A stretch of 64,000 nt of DNA from JADJWR01 sp963847675. GTDB lineage: Bacteria > Pseudomonadota > Gammaproteobacteria > Burkholderiales > Burkholderiaceae_F. A program made the translations under genes and the position numbers. Under the pieces are notes generated by a model. The model had not been told where the DNA came from. It saw only the letters and a program-made list of their open reading frames with translations, and did no database searches. The stretch is taken from the NCBI GenBank assembly GCA_963847675.1, contig CAWKAP010000006.1, forward strand, positions 248,001-312,000, in the 5' to 3' direction. This document shows, piece after piece, positions 17,465 to 25,598 of this stretch; position 1 is the first letter of the stretch, and each line of letters begins with the position of its first letter.

Positions 17465-17893
17465 ATGAAGCGCGTGCTGGTTTCGAATGGAAATCCGATG
17501 GAGAAGGTCGTCGGGTTCAGCCGCGCGGTGCGCGTTGGACCCCATGTCGCGGTCGGAGGCACCGCGCCCGTCGGCCCCGACGGAAAGACCGTGGGTATCG
17601 GCGACGCCGCGGCACAGGCGCGCCGATGCCTGGAGATCATCAAGGACGCGCTGGAACGTTCGGGTGCAAGCCTTGGGGATGTCGTTCGAACCCGCGTACT
17701 GCTGACCCGCATCGAAGACTGGAAGGCAGTCATCGCGGTTCGAGCCGAATACTTCGCCGGGACAAGGCCGGTCGACACGATCATGCAGGTGGCAGGCTTC
17801 GTCAATCCCGAGTGGCTGGTCGAATTCGAAGTGGATGCCGTGATCTCGGACGGCAGCAGCCCGGTCGAAGTCGGACCGGCCGCGGCGCAGTAG
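17465..17893 (+). CDS. RidA-family (YjgF/YER057c) protein
   Basis: This is a trimeric imine/enamine-deaminase-like protein of 142 residues. The best-known member removes reactive 2-aminoacrylate formed by PLP enzymes. Conserved parts are GFSRAVRVGPHVAVGGTAPV near the start, ARRCLEIIKDALERSGASLG in the middle, and VVRTRVLLTRIEDWKAV. The catalytic arginine of canonical RidA corresponds to the VVRTRVLLT segment. The C-terminal PEWLVEFEVDAV is also typical. It has a clear AAGGAG box. This is a subgroup rather than housekeeping RidA, so the substrate is uncertain. Confidence 0.9.
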   Translation: MKRVLVSNGNPMEKVVGFSRAVRVGPHVAVGGTAPVGPDGKTVGIGDAAAQARRCLEIIKDALERSGASLGDVVRTRVLLTRIEDWKAVIAVRAEYFAGTRPVDTIMQVAGFVNPEWLVEFEVDAVISDGSSPVEVGPAAAQ

Positions 17894-18028
17894 TCGCCCG
17901 GCGGCACATCCTGTGGCGAGGTCGACGGCGATGGCCAGTCCCTCTCCCGGCCGGAGGTCGGACGGCGATGCGCCTCGGACCTCCCGTTGGCCCAAACGTC
18001 GGGCATCCCTGCAGGCACGTATCGCCGC

Positions 18029-18361
18029 GTGAATCGGACGATCTTCCTGATCAAGGTCGCGCACACGCTGATCTTCTGGGTTCTCAGCGCATGTGTTCTC
18101 TACGCCCTGTTCAGCGGCATTACCGGCGGCATCACGACCTGGACCTGGATCGCTGTCGGCCTGCTGGCTCTAGAAGGTGTCGTACTGGCGGCGTCCGGCT
18201 GGACCTGTCCGCTCACGATCCTTGCCGAGCGTCGCGGCGCGCTGCGAGGCTCAGTGACGGACATCTACCTCCCGAAGTGGTTTGCCGATCGAATCTTTCC
18301 GATTTGCGGCAGCATGTACGCGTTTGCGGTCGCGCTGATCATCTGGCGCGTGTTCGGCTAG
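18029..18361 (+). CDS. Small membrane protein with CPLT motif (DUF2784-like)
   Basis: This 110-residue protein has three probable membrane helices (TLIFWVLSACVLYALFSG, TWTWIAVGLLALEGVVLAAS, MYAFAVALIIWRVFG). GWTCPLTILAERRGALRG follows the second helix. That motif recalls DUF2784-type membrane proteins, but the match is only by eye. The GTG start at 18029 is preferred to an upstream TTG because it begins just before the first helix. The function is unknown. Confidence 0.6.
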   Translation: MNRTIFLIKVAHTLIFWVLSACVLYALFSGITGGITTWTWIAVGLLALEGVVLAASGWTCPLTILAERRGALRGSVTDIYLPKWFADRIFPICGSMYAFAVALIIWRVFG

Positions 18362-18383
18362 AAAGGGCCGGGCGTCCGTCGCG

Positions 18384-18494
18384 ATGGGAGCGTTCGATCC
18401 GCCCACCTCGACGAGCCTGGAACGGCACATCTTCGTCGCCGAGAAGGGCGATTACTACGAACTCACCGATGACCTGCCGCAGAACCCGCGGTGA
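18384..18494 (+). pseudogene. C-terminal fragment of a GFA-family protein
   Basis: A 36-codon frame beginning MGAFDPPTSTSLERHIFVAE and ending DYYELTDDLPQN matches the typical tail of GFA/DUF636 proteins. The zinc-binding N-terminal two thirds are absent upstream in all frames. It is therefore a gene remnant lying between the small membrane protein and the MBL-fold gene. Confidence 0.6.
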
Positions 18495-18610
18495 CAGCAC
18501 CGCTGCGCTGGTGTCACCGAGCCGGCCGGGCAACCGGGCGAGGCCAGAAGCCTTGCCCGTCCGGCTCGCCGACCGCGCGACCGCTGGCCTCTGAGCCCGG
18601 GCATCCTCGC

Positions 18611-19357
18611 ATGCAATTCCGCTTCGTAGGCTGCGGCGATGCGTTCGGCAGCGGTGGCCGCCTCAATACCTGCTTCCATGTCACCGGCAAGACCGCGAAC
18701 TTCCTCATCGACATCGGCGCCTCGTCGCTCATCGGAATGAAGGCGCAGGGGGTCTCGAGAAACGACATCCGCACGATCTTCGTGACGCACTTTCACGCCG
18801 ATCACTTCGGCGGTATTCCCTTCTTCATCCTCGACGCGCAGTTCTTCTCCCGTCGAACGCAGCCGCTGACCATCGTCGGACCCGCAGGCCTGGCCCAATG
18901 GTATGAACGCGTCATGGAGACGGCGTTCCCGGGTTCCTTCGCAACCAGGCCCAAGTTCGAACTCCGGCTGATTGAACTGCACGCCGGGCAGCGCACGAGC
19001 ATCGACGCCGTCGAGGTCGAAACCTTTCAGGCCGTTCACGGCAATCCCGGCGGCCCGTTCCTGGTCTATCGACTGACCGCCGAGGGAAAGACGATCACCT
19101 ACACCGGTGACACCGAGTGGACCGAAGCCCTGGTCGCCGCGGCGCGCGATGCCGACCTGCTCGTCGCCGAAGCCTACTTCTACGACAAGAAGGTCAGGCT
19201 GCACCTGGATCTCGATTCCCTGCAGGGCAACCTCGCGCGAATCCGCCCGAAGCGAACGGTGCTCACCCACATGAGCGACGACATGCTGAACCGCCTCGAA
19301 GGCCTGCCCCATGAGACAGCGCGCGACGGCCTTGTCATCGACCTCGAAGACGCCTGA
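18611..19357 (+). CDS. MBL-fold metallo-hydrolase
   Basis: This is a metallo-beta-lactamase-fold hydrolase of 248 residues. The zinc motif HxHxDH is in FVTHFHADHFGGIPFF near residue 62; further ligands fit AVHGNPGG and YTGDTEWTEAL. A final histidine is in VLTHMSDDML. The opening MQFRFVGCGDAFGSGGRLNT resembles tRNase Z/arylsulfatase-like or phosphodiesterase-type members rather than antibiotic beta-lactamases. The substrate is unknown. The chosen ATG begins the fold; an upstream frame back to 18491 has no support. Confidence 0.9.
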   Translation: MQFRFVGCGDAFGSGGRLNTCFHVTGKTANFLIDIGASSLIGMKAQGVSRNDIRTIFVTHFHADHFGGIPFFILDAQFFSRRTQPLTIVGPAGLAQWYERVMETAFPGSFATRPKFELRLIELHAGQRTSIDAVEVETFQAVHGNPGGPFLVYRLTAEGKTITYTGDTEWTEALVAAARDADLLVAEAYFYDKKVRLHLDLDSLQGNLARIRPKRTVLTHMSDDMLNRLEGLPHETARDGLVIDLEDA

Positions 19358-19358
19358 G

Positions 19359-19378
19359 CCTGGAACCGAGGTTCCAGG
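19359..19378. repeat. Perfect hairpin after the MBL-fold gene
   Basis: CCTGGAACC and GGTTCCAGG form a perfect 9-bp inverted repeat around a 2-base centre, starting 2 bp after the stop codon. It may stop or stabilise the transcript, although no T-run follows. Confidence 0.5.
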
Positions 19379-19420
19379 TTCAACCCGGACGCACGCAACA
19401 CCGCGCGCCGGCGAACTCCG

Positions 19421-19792
19421 ATGTTGGGCCCGGTGAAACAACGTGCCTGGCTCACGCTCGCCGTAGCTGCGGCACTCGGCGCCTCCGTGTGGGCGCTGTC
19501 GCCCTGGCTCGTCGGTCATCGCGAACCCTGGGACGCCGATGGCCCGTTTTATGTGATCGCCCTCGCCCTTGCCGGCCTCGTCGCGGGATCCATAGCTCCC
19601 CGGCCGCTCTGGGCACATTACCTCGGCGCATTCTTGGGTCAGCTGGCCTACGAACTGATCTTCCTGCGCATTGGCGCCCTGTTTCTTCTCGGCGCCTTGC
19701 TCCTGCTCGGTTACTCGGCCGTCTTCATGCTGGCTGCCGCGGCCGCCGGAGTCGTCCGTTCACGCCTGCGTACGAAACGATCTCATCGCTGA
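19421..19792 (+). CDS. Small integral membrane protein, unknown function
   Basis: This 123-residue hydrophobic protein has four probable helices: WLTLAVAAALGASVWALSPW, then FYVIALALAGLVAGSIAP, then LWAHYLGAFLGQLAYELIFL, and GALFLLGALLLLGYSAVFML. It ends in a basic tail (VVRSRLRTKRSHR) predicted to be cytoplasmic. No family is recognised. The next gene is a transporter 128 bp downstream, but nothing ties the two together. Confidence 0.6.
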   Translation: MLGPVKQRAWLTLAVAAALGASVWALSPWLVGHREPWDADGPFYVIALALAGLVAGSIAPRPLWAHYLGAFLGQLAYELIFLRIGALFLLGALLLLGYSAVFMLAAAAAGVVRSRLRTKRSHR

Positions 19793-19919
19793 GCCGCCCG
19801 ACGCGCGGACGCAGGCAGCAGGCGTTCGCCGATGGAAGCCCGCCGAACACTGGCCCGGTTCGGCACGCGCGCCTAGACTGCCTGCCGGCGCGACGCCCAC
19901 ATGCCATCCCGCCGACGAC

Positions 19920-20969
19920 ATGCCGCCACCCCGATTCACGCTGAAGGCCCTGCACCCGGGCAACTTCGCGATGGTCATGGCCAGCGGCATCATCTCGATC
20001 GGCTTCCAGACGCTGCACTTCGACGTCCTCGCGGAAGCGCTGTTCGTTTTCGCGCTCGGCGCCTGGCTGACGCTGCTCGCACTCAGCGCCGGGCGCGCGC
20101 TCTTCTTTGCGCCGGCGGTGCGCGACGACCTGCTCAATCCGCGCATGGTCTTCTCGTTCTTCACGCTGGTGGCCGCGACCGACATCGTCGGGCTGCTGCT
20201 GCTCGACCGCGGCCACCCCGGGCTGGCACTGGGCTGCTGGATCTTTGCCTTTGCGGCCTGGTGCACGCTGCTCTATCTCGCCTTCAGCGTGCTCACCTTT
20301 CTCACCCACGAGCACAACGTCAACATCGTGCACGGCGGCTGGCTGATCGCGATCGTCGGCACCCAGTCGCTGGTGCTGCTCGGCGCGCGGCTGGCGCCCG
20401 AGATGGGGGCATATGCCGGCTACATGATGGTCGAGGTGCACATGCTGTGGGGGCTGGGGCTCGTCTTCTACGGCATCTTCGTCACGCTGTTCTGCTACCG
20501 CATCTTCTTCCTGACGCTGAAGCCGCAGGACATCTCGCCGCTGCTGTGGGTGATCATGGGCGCGGCGGCGATCAGCGCCAACGCCGGCACGACGCTGCTC
20601 ACCGAGGACCCGCGCCTGCCCTTCCTGGCGGCGCAGCGGCCGTTCATCGACGGCGTGACGCTGATGATCTGGGCCTGGGGCACGTGGTGGATTCCGATGC
20701 TGTTCCTGTTCAGCTTCTGGAAGCACGGCGTCAACCGCCTGCCGCTGCGCTACGAGCCGATCATGTGGAGCTTCGTCTTTCCGCTCGGCATGTACACGGT
20801 GGCCAGCGCGCGGCTCGGCCTGGCCGCCGACTTCCCGCCGCTGGAGTGGATTTCGCAGCTGATGATCTGGGTGGCATTCGCGGCCTGGCTGTTCGCGCTC
20901 GCCGGCCTGCTCAGGCGACTCGTGCTCCGGACAGAAAGCGCCGAGGCCGGCGGGGCGGCGTCGCCCTGA
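19920..20969 (+). CDS. TDT-family transporter (tellurite-resistance/dicarboxylate, SLAC1-like)
   Basis: This is a 349-residue inner-membrane protein with about ten helices in the TDT/TehA/SLAC1 fold, which conducts or exports anions such as malate, sulfite or chloride. The N-terminus LHPGNFAMVMASGIISIG is the family signature, followed by ATDIVGLLLLDRG and WLIAIVGTQSLVLLGARL. The phenylalanine-gated pore cannot be assigned by eye. The ATG at 19920 begins directly before the signature. The ~210 bp downstream contain only a short unassigned reading (FELKHGRVVVRDG), possibly an eroded gene end. Confidence 0.85.
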   Translation: MPPPRFTLKALHPGNFAMVMASGIISIGFQTLHFDVLAEALFVFALGAWLTLLALSAGRALFFAPAVRDDLLNPRMVFSFFTLVAATDIVGLLLLDRGHPGLALGCWIFAFAAWCTLLYLAFSVLTFLTHEHNVNIVHGGWLIAIVGTQSLVLLGARLAPEMGAYAGYMMVEVHMLWGLGLVFYGIFVTLFCYRIFFLTLKPQDISPLLWVIMGAAAISANAGTTLLTEDPRLPFLAAQRPFIDGVTLMIWAWGTWWIPMLFLFSFWKHGVNRLPLRYEPIMWSFVFPLGMYTVASARLGLAADFPPLEWISQLMIWVAFAAWLFALAGLLRRLVLRTESAEAGGAASP

Positions 20970-21181
20970 AGTGCAGGGACGGCGTCGCGCTCTGTCTCGG
21001 TGCTGCCGGGCGTCGATGCGGACGCAGGGCGCGAGGTGCGCAATGTCATTGCAGGGTCCCGCCTGTTCGAGCTGAAGCACGGCCGCGTCGTCGTGCGCGA
21101 CGGACCTGGCCAGGGTATTGCGTGGCCCAAGGCGAGGTGGTGAAGTTCGCGGTGAGCTATCGCTTCGATAGGGCAAGACGC

Positions 21182-21674
21182 ATGACGACCACGCCACTCG
21201 CTTTCGAAGGCGGCTGCACCTGCCGCCACGTGCGCTACCGGATGACGTCGACAGCCGCTGTTCGTGCACTGCTGCCACTGCCGCTGGTGCCAGCGGGAGA
21301 CCGGGACGGCCTTTGCACTCAACGCGTTGATCGAGGCGGATCGGGTGCAGCTGCTGCATGGCGACGTCGAGATCGTCGATACGCCGTCGGCGAGCGGCAA
21401 GGGTCAGAAGATCGCGCGCTGCCCGCGCTGCCGCGTGGCCGTGTGGAGCAACTACGCCGGCGCCGGCGATGCCGTGCGCTTCGTGCGCGTCGGCACGCTC
21501 GACGAACCCGACCGGCTGCCGCCGGACATCCACATCTTCACCGAGTCGAAGCAGCCCTGGGTCGTGCTGCCCCCGGGCACAGCGGCGATGCGCGAGTACT
21601 ACCGCGCATCCGAACACTGGCCGCAGGAAAGCCTCGCCCGGCGCGAGGCGTTGCGGACGAAGCAGCGGCAATAG
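21182..21674 (+). CDS. GFA-family (DUF636) protein, one +1 break
   Basis: This zinc-binding GFA-fold protein has 163 residues after ignoring one extra base near 21254. The zinc ligands are in GGCTCRHVRY, VHCCHCRWCQRETGTAFALN and IARCPRCRVAVWSN. The C-terminal part has VRVGTLDEPDRLPPDIHIFT followed by KQPWVVLPPG, typical for the family. Before the break the frame reads RMTST and after it PLFVHCCHC, so the join is unambiguous. The sequence differs from the GFA gene at 16072. Substrate unknown. Confidence 0.85.
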
Positions 21675-21756
21675 CCACTTCTGGCCAGCGCATGACTCGC
21701 CATGGCGGCCATGCCGCTCGCCCTCGCCGAACCGCTTCGAGGCGAGGAGCACGCTC

Positions 21757-22332
21757 ATGAAGATCACCGTCCGCCCGCTGACGCCAGACCGTTGGCCCGA
21801 CCTCGAGGCAGTGTTCGAGGCCAGGGGCTGCTCGATCGCGCGCGGATGCTGGTGCATGTACTACCGGGAGAGCGGCCGGCAGGATTTGCCCCCTGGCGTA
21901 ACGGCGCGGACCGTCCGAAAGGAACGGCTGCGGGCGCTGGCCTCGGCAGACCCACCGCCGGGACTGATCGGCTACCGCGGCAAGGTTCCGGTCGGCTGGG
22001 TCACGCTCGGTCCGAGAAGCGATTACGCGAAGCTGCAACGCTCACCGGTCATGAAACCGGTGGACGATCTGCCGGTGTGGTCGATCGTCTGCTTCGTCGT
22101 GCCGGCGCAGTACCGGCACCAGGGCGTCGCCACCGCGCTGCTCGAGGGCGCGGTCCGTTACGCGCGCCGACGCGGCGCCCGCATCCTCGAGGCCTATCCG
22201 ATCGACAAGTCGGAACCCGCGCGCGACGACTGGCTCTGGCACGGCGCAATGTCCATGTACGGCAAGGCCGGCTTCGTCGAGGTCGCACGCCGGCGGCCCG
22301 AGCGGCCGGTGGTCCGGCTGAAGCTGGCCTGA
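21757..22332 (+). CDS. GNAT-family N-acetyltransferase
   Basis: This 191-residue acetyltransferase opens ITVRPLTPDRWPDLEAVFEA and has the cysteine-containing GCWCMYYR segment common in one GNAT subgroup. The acetyl-CoA loop is VVPAQYRHQGVATALLEGAV, and the last strand region contains SMYGKAGFVEVARRRPERP. A GAGGAG box precedes the ATG. It is the last + strand gene of the accessory stretch; the next three genes, on the other strand, are core-type functions. Substrate unknown. Confidence 0.9.
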   Translation: MKITVRPLTPDRWPDLEAVFEARGCSIARGCWCMYYRESGRQDLPPGVTARTVRKERLRALASADPPPGLIGYRGKVPVGWVTLGPRSDYAKLQRSPVMKPVDDLPVWSIVCFVVPAQYRHQGVATALLEGAVRYARRRGARILEAYPIDKSEPARDDWLWHGAMSMYGKAGFVEVARRRPERPVVRLKLA

Positions 22333-22385
22333 CGGCCGCAATCGGCGGTGCGCCGGCCGACGCCGGCGCGCGGCCGGCTGCGCTG

Positions 22386-22886
22386 CTAGCGCTGGCCCTC
22401 GCCGCCCTTCGCCGACTGCAGCAGGCGCACCGCCTCCTCGGCACGAGAGCGCATGTGACCATGGCGGCCCTCGGGCGCCATCGACATCTCCGGCACGATC
22501 AGCGAGTACATGATGTCGCGGATCGAGATCAGGCCCCGCACCTGCGTACCTTCCTGCACCAGCAGGTGGCGGTAGCGGTGCGTCACCATCAGCTGCAGCG
22601 CCTGCTCGACGGCCGTTGCCGGCGCCACGCTGCGCACGTTGCGGCTCATCACGTCGGCGACCTTCGTCGCCTTCGGATCGCGCTGCTCGGCGACGATCCG
22701 CTTGAGCACGTCGCGCTCGGTGAAGATGCCCTCGATGGCGCCGCCGGCGCCGCGAATCAGCACTGCGCCCACCTCGCGGCTGCTCATGATCTCGACTGCC
22801 TCGAGCACCGTGGCCGACGGCGCAACCACAACGAGTTCCTGCAATTCCTTGTGCCGGATCAGATCACCGACGCTGTAAGTGGCCAT
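22386..22886 (-). CDS. CBS-domain pair protein
   Basis: This 166-residue protein is built of two CBS motifs, a module that binds adenosine nucleotides and regulates partner proteins. The first covers about residues 8-70 (VAPSATVLEAVEIMSSREVG ... IEGIFTERDVLKRIV). The second covers about 75-135 (VADVMSRNVRSVAPATAVEQ ... VRGLISIRDIMYSLI). There is no catalytic domain. The strand change from the accessory region occurs here. Its partner is unknown. Confidence 0.9.
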   Translation of the reverse strand: MATYSVGDLIRHKELQELVVVAPSATVLEAVEIMSSREVGAVLIRGAGGAIEGIFTERDVLKRIVAEQRDPKATKVADVMSRNVRSVAPATAVEQALQLMVTHRYRHLLVQEGTQVRGLISIRDIMYSLIVPEMSMAPEGRHGHMRSRAEEAVRLLQSAKGGEGQR

Positions 22887-23119
22887 GTCTTTCCTCCTCG
22901 TGGTCGCTGTACTCGGCCGGCGCAGTCATCTCGCCGTCCCTCTGCCAAATTGCTCGTGCCTGCACACATCGCGCGCGCAGCTCTCAGGCGCGGCGCCGGC
23001 GAATCGCCGTGAAGCTTCGCGTGTCCGCCACGGGCCGCCTTGACCTGCATCAGCCGGAGAACAATCGCCCGGCGAACCGGTACGGGCGGCGAGCGGCATG
23101 CGCAGCGGCCCCTCCCGCG

Positions 23120-24019
23120 TCACGCCTCGTCGATGTCGCGGCCGGTGATCGCACGCAGCGCATCGCGGTACTTGGCGGCCGTCACGGCAACGATCTCGGG
23201 CGGCAGATCCGGCGGCGGCGGCGCCTTGTTCCAGGGCTGCGCCTCGAGCCAGTCGCGCACGAACTGCTTGTCGTAGCTGCGCGGCGAGACGCCGACGCGG
23301 TACTCGTCGGCCGGCCAGTAACGCGACGAGTCGGCGGTCAGCACCTCGTCCATCAGCCGCAGCATGCCGTCGCCGTCGATGCCGAATTCGAACTTCGTGT
23401 CGGCGATGATGATGCCGCGCGATTCGGCGTACTCGCGCGCCGCGCCGTACAGGCGCAACGCGGTGTCGCGCAGCCTGGCGGCCAGATCCGCGCCGACACG
23501 CGCAGCCAGCTGCTCGAACGGGATGTTCTCGTCGTGCGTGCCGAGCGCGGCCTTGGTGGCCGGCGTGAAGATCGGCTGCGGCAGCTTCTCGGCCATCTGC
23601 AGGCCGGGCGGAAGCGCGATGCCGCAGACGCTGCCCGTGGCCTGGTAGTCCTTCCAGCCCGAGCCGATCAGGTAGCCGCGCACGACCGCCTCGGCCGGAA
23701 CCGGCTTCAGCTTCATCGCCACCACGGCGCGCCCGCGCACCTGCTCGACCTCGTCGGCCGCGACCACGTCCTCGGGAGGAACGGGGGTCAGGTGGTTGGG
23801 AACGATCGGGGCGAGCAGGCCGAACCAGAAGTTCGACATCGCGTTGAGCACCTTGCCCTTGCCGGGGATCGGCTGGCGCATCACCACGTCGAATGCGCTC
23901 AGCCGGTCGGTGGTGACGATCAGCAGCCTGTCGTCGCCGACCGCGTACGAATCGCGCACCTTGCCGCGGTAGACCAGCGGCAGCGAACGGATGCTGGTCT
24001 CGAAAAGCGCCTCGCTCAT
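23120..24019 (-). CDS. purC: Phosphoribosylaminoimidazole-succinocarboxamide synthase
   Basis: This enzyme is the purine-pathway ligase that joins CAIR and aspartate using ATP, 299 residues. It shows the SAICAR synthetase signatures LVYRGKVRDSYAVGDDRLLI near the start (ATP site) and VVRGYLIGSGWKDYQATGSV. The second half has the magnesium/aspartate site IIIADTKFEFGIDGDG followed by MDEVLTADSSRYW. The ATG at 24019 (MSEALFET) is used rather than a longer frame. It ends 100 bp upstream of a non-coding stretch (22887-23119) in which I see no feature. Confidence 0.96.
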   Translation of the reverse strand: MSEALFETSIRSLPLVYRGKVRDSYAVGDDRLLIVTTDRLSAFDVVMRQPIPGKGKVLNAMSNFWFGLLAPIVPNHLTPVPPEDVVAADEVEQVRGRAVVAMKLKPVPAEAVVRGYLIGSGWKDYQATGSVCGIALPPGLQMAEKLPQPIFTPATKAALGTHDENIPFEQLAARVGADLAARLRDTALRLYGAAREYAESRGIIIADTKFEFGIDGDGMLRLMDEVLTADSSRYWPADEYRVGVSPRSYDKQFVRDWLEAQPWNKAPPPPDLPPEIVAVTAAKYRDALRAITGRDIDEA

Positions 24020-24074
24020 CGTCGTCTTCTCCTCCACCCCGGGTCGCAGTCTAGAGGACAGCACGCCGCGCTCG

Positions 24075-24501
24075 TCAGACGACGAAATGCGCGACGAGGA
24101 TCGCCGTCCAGGTGCCGCCGGCGAGCAGCAGCGACAGCATCACCGCCGCGCTGGCGTAGTCCTTGGCGCGCTTGCCGAGCGGGTTGATCTCCAGGCTGTC
24201 GCGGTCGATCGCCGCCTCGACTGGCGGTGTTCAGCAGCTCGACGATCAGCACCAGCACGACGACGCCGATGAGCAGCACCTTCTCCACCAGCGTCACCGG
24301 AAGCCACAGCGCTGCGGGGATCATGAGCGCCGCGAGGATCAGTTCCTGGCGGAACGCGTCCTCGTGCCGCCAGGCCGAGAGCAGCCCGTCGGTCGAATAG
24401 CGGGTCGCATTGAGCAGCCGCCGGATCCCGCGGTGCCCCTTCAGCGTGCGGCTGTCGGCTTCCGGTCCGGGGCGCGACGGGGTTCGGCTGGGCTCGTTCA
24501 A
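24075..24501 (-). CDS. dgkA: Diacylglycerol kinase, one +1 break
   Basis: This small inner-membrane kinase phosphorylates diacylglycerol and feeds it back to phospholipid synthesis. It has 141 residues after ignoring one extra base near 24232. The N-terminal part contains ATRYSTDGLLSAWRHEDAFR (the amphipathic EAFRQE-type region) and the first membrane helix. The catalytic signature reads VELLNTA before the break and VEAAIDRDSLEINPLGKRAK after it, together the E-x-N-T-A-x-E-x-x-x-D pattern of DgkA. Two more helices end the protein. It lies between cbbR and purC on the same strand. Confidence 0.9.
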
Positions 24502-24555
24502 GCGGCACTCGCGGGAGACTTCGTGGTCGGGCGCGATGATAGGCGTCCGGTTCCG

Positions 24556-25500
24556 TCAGGCACGGGCCGCTTCGGCCGGCACCACGCCCGCGAACTGCGC
24601 GGCGATCAGGGCCTCGCCCTGCTCCAGCACGAAATGGCGCAGCGCCTCGGCGGCCGGCGAGAGCGGCTTGCCCCGCACGTTGACGATGTGCCAGCGGCGC
24701 ATGATCGGCAGGCCGATGATGTCGAGCACCACCAGCTGCGCGGTCCCGATCTCCGTTCCGCAGGTGTGCAGCGACAGGAAAGCCAGGCCCATGTTGGCGA
24801 TCACCGCCTGCTTGATCGTCTCGTTGCTGGCCATTTCCATCACCTGCGGCGGCGCCAGGTGGTGCTCGCGGAAGAACTGCTCCATCGCCGCGCGGGTTCC
24901 CGATCCGGGTTCGCGGACGATGAACTCCTCGCTCCCGAGCACGGCGGGGGCGAGGCCGCGCTGGCTGGCCAGCGCATGCTCGGGCGAGGCGACGACGGCG
25001 TGCGGATGGGCGGCGAACGGCTCGGCGCGCGTGTCGAGTTCGCGTGGCGGGCGGCCCATCACCGCGAGGTCGACCTCGTTGTCGTGCAGTTGCTTGACCA
25101 GCTGCTCGCGGTTGCCCACCGCAAGCTGCATCTCGACGCCGCGGTGCGCGGCGCGGAAACGGGCCAGCAGCCGCGGCAGGAAGTACTCGGCCGTGCTGAC
25201 CATGCCGATCGTGATCCGGCCGGCCTCGGCGCCGCGCAGGCGCGCCATCGCGTCCTCGGCCTCCTTCAGGGTCGCCAGCACGCGGCGCGCGTAGACGAGC
25301 ATGTACTCGCCGCTCATCGTCAGCGCCACCGCCTTGGCCGCGCGCTCGAACAGCGGCAGCCCCACCGCCTTCTCCAACTCCTTGATCTGCATGGTCACGG
25401 CCGGCGGGGTCAGGTGCAGTTCCTCCGCAGCCTTGGCAAAGCTCAGATGGCGGGCGGCCGAACAGAAGGCCCGCAACTGCTTCAGGGTGGCCGCTCGCAT
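24556..25500 (-). CDS. cbbR: LysR-type regulator of the Calvin-cycle operon (CbbR)
   Basis: This 314-residue LysR-type regulator has an N-terminal winged helix-turn-helix (LKQLRAFCSAARHLSFAKAA, then EELHLTPPAVTMQIKELEKA). The effector-binding domain contains ITIGMVSTAEYFLPRLLARF and VVLDIIGLPIMRRWHIVNVR, wording typical of CbbR proteins. CbbR senses metabolites such as NADPH, ATP, PEP or RuBP and activates cbb genes. It is divergent from cbbL with a 98-bp intergenic region carrying LysR-type motifs, the standard arrangement. Confidence 0.93.
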   Translation of the reverse strand: MRAATLKQLRAFCSAARHLSFAKAAEELHLTPPAVTMQIKELEKAVGLPLFERAAKAVALTMSGEYMLVYARRVLATLKEAEDAMARLRGAEAGRITIGMVSTAEYFLPRLLARFRAAHRGVEMQLAVGNREQLVKQLHDNEVDLAVMGRPPRELDTRAEPFAAHPHAVVASPEHALASQRGLAPAVLGSEEFIVREPGSGTRAAMEQFFREHHLAPPQVMEMASNETIKQAVIANMGLAFLSLHTCGTEIGTAQLVVLDIIGLPIMRRWHIVNVRGKPLSPAAEALRHFVLEQGEALIAAQFAGVVPAEAARA

Positions 25501-25598
25501 AAGATTTTCTTAACGACACGTTGCAGATAAGTGAATTTACCTTAATCAACCACTTCACTAAAGTGCCTTTACAGCGCGATCAACCCGAGGAGAAAGCG
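25501..25598. promoter_or_regulatory. cbbR-cbbL intergenic control region with CbbR-like motifs
   Basis: This unusually AT-rich stretch contains T-N-A/N7/T-N-A motifs, the form bound by CbbR. TAAGATTTTCTTA (25501-25513) is itself nearly palindromic. A second motif is TGAATTTACCTTA at about 25531-25543. AAGTGAA and TTCACT arms flank the second motif. A good AGGAG box precedes the cbbL ATG. It should hold both the cbb operon promoter and the cbbR promoter. Confidence 0.65.

Noticed and set aside
19374..19429. Possible attC between GTTCAAC and GTTGGGC
   Set aside because: The outer cores are not complementary and the inner segments do not pair; only the hairpin at 19359-19378 is real.
20970..21181. 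Remnant of an amidohydrolase-like gene end (FELKHGRVVVRDG)
   Set aside because: The stretch is too short and unspecific to assign to a family; left as unassigned intergenic sequence.
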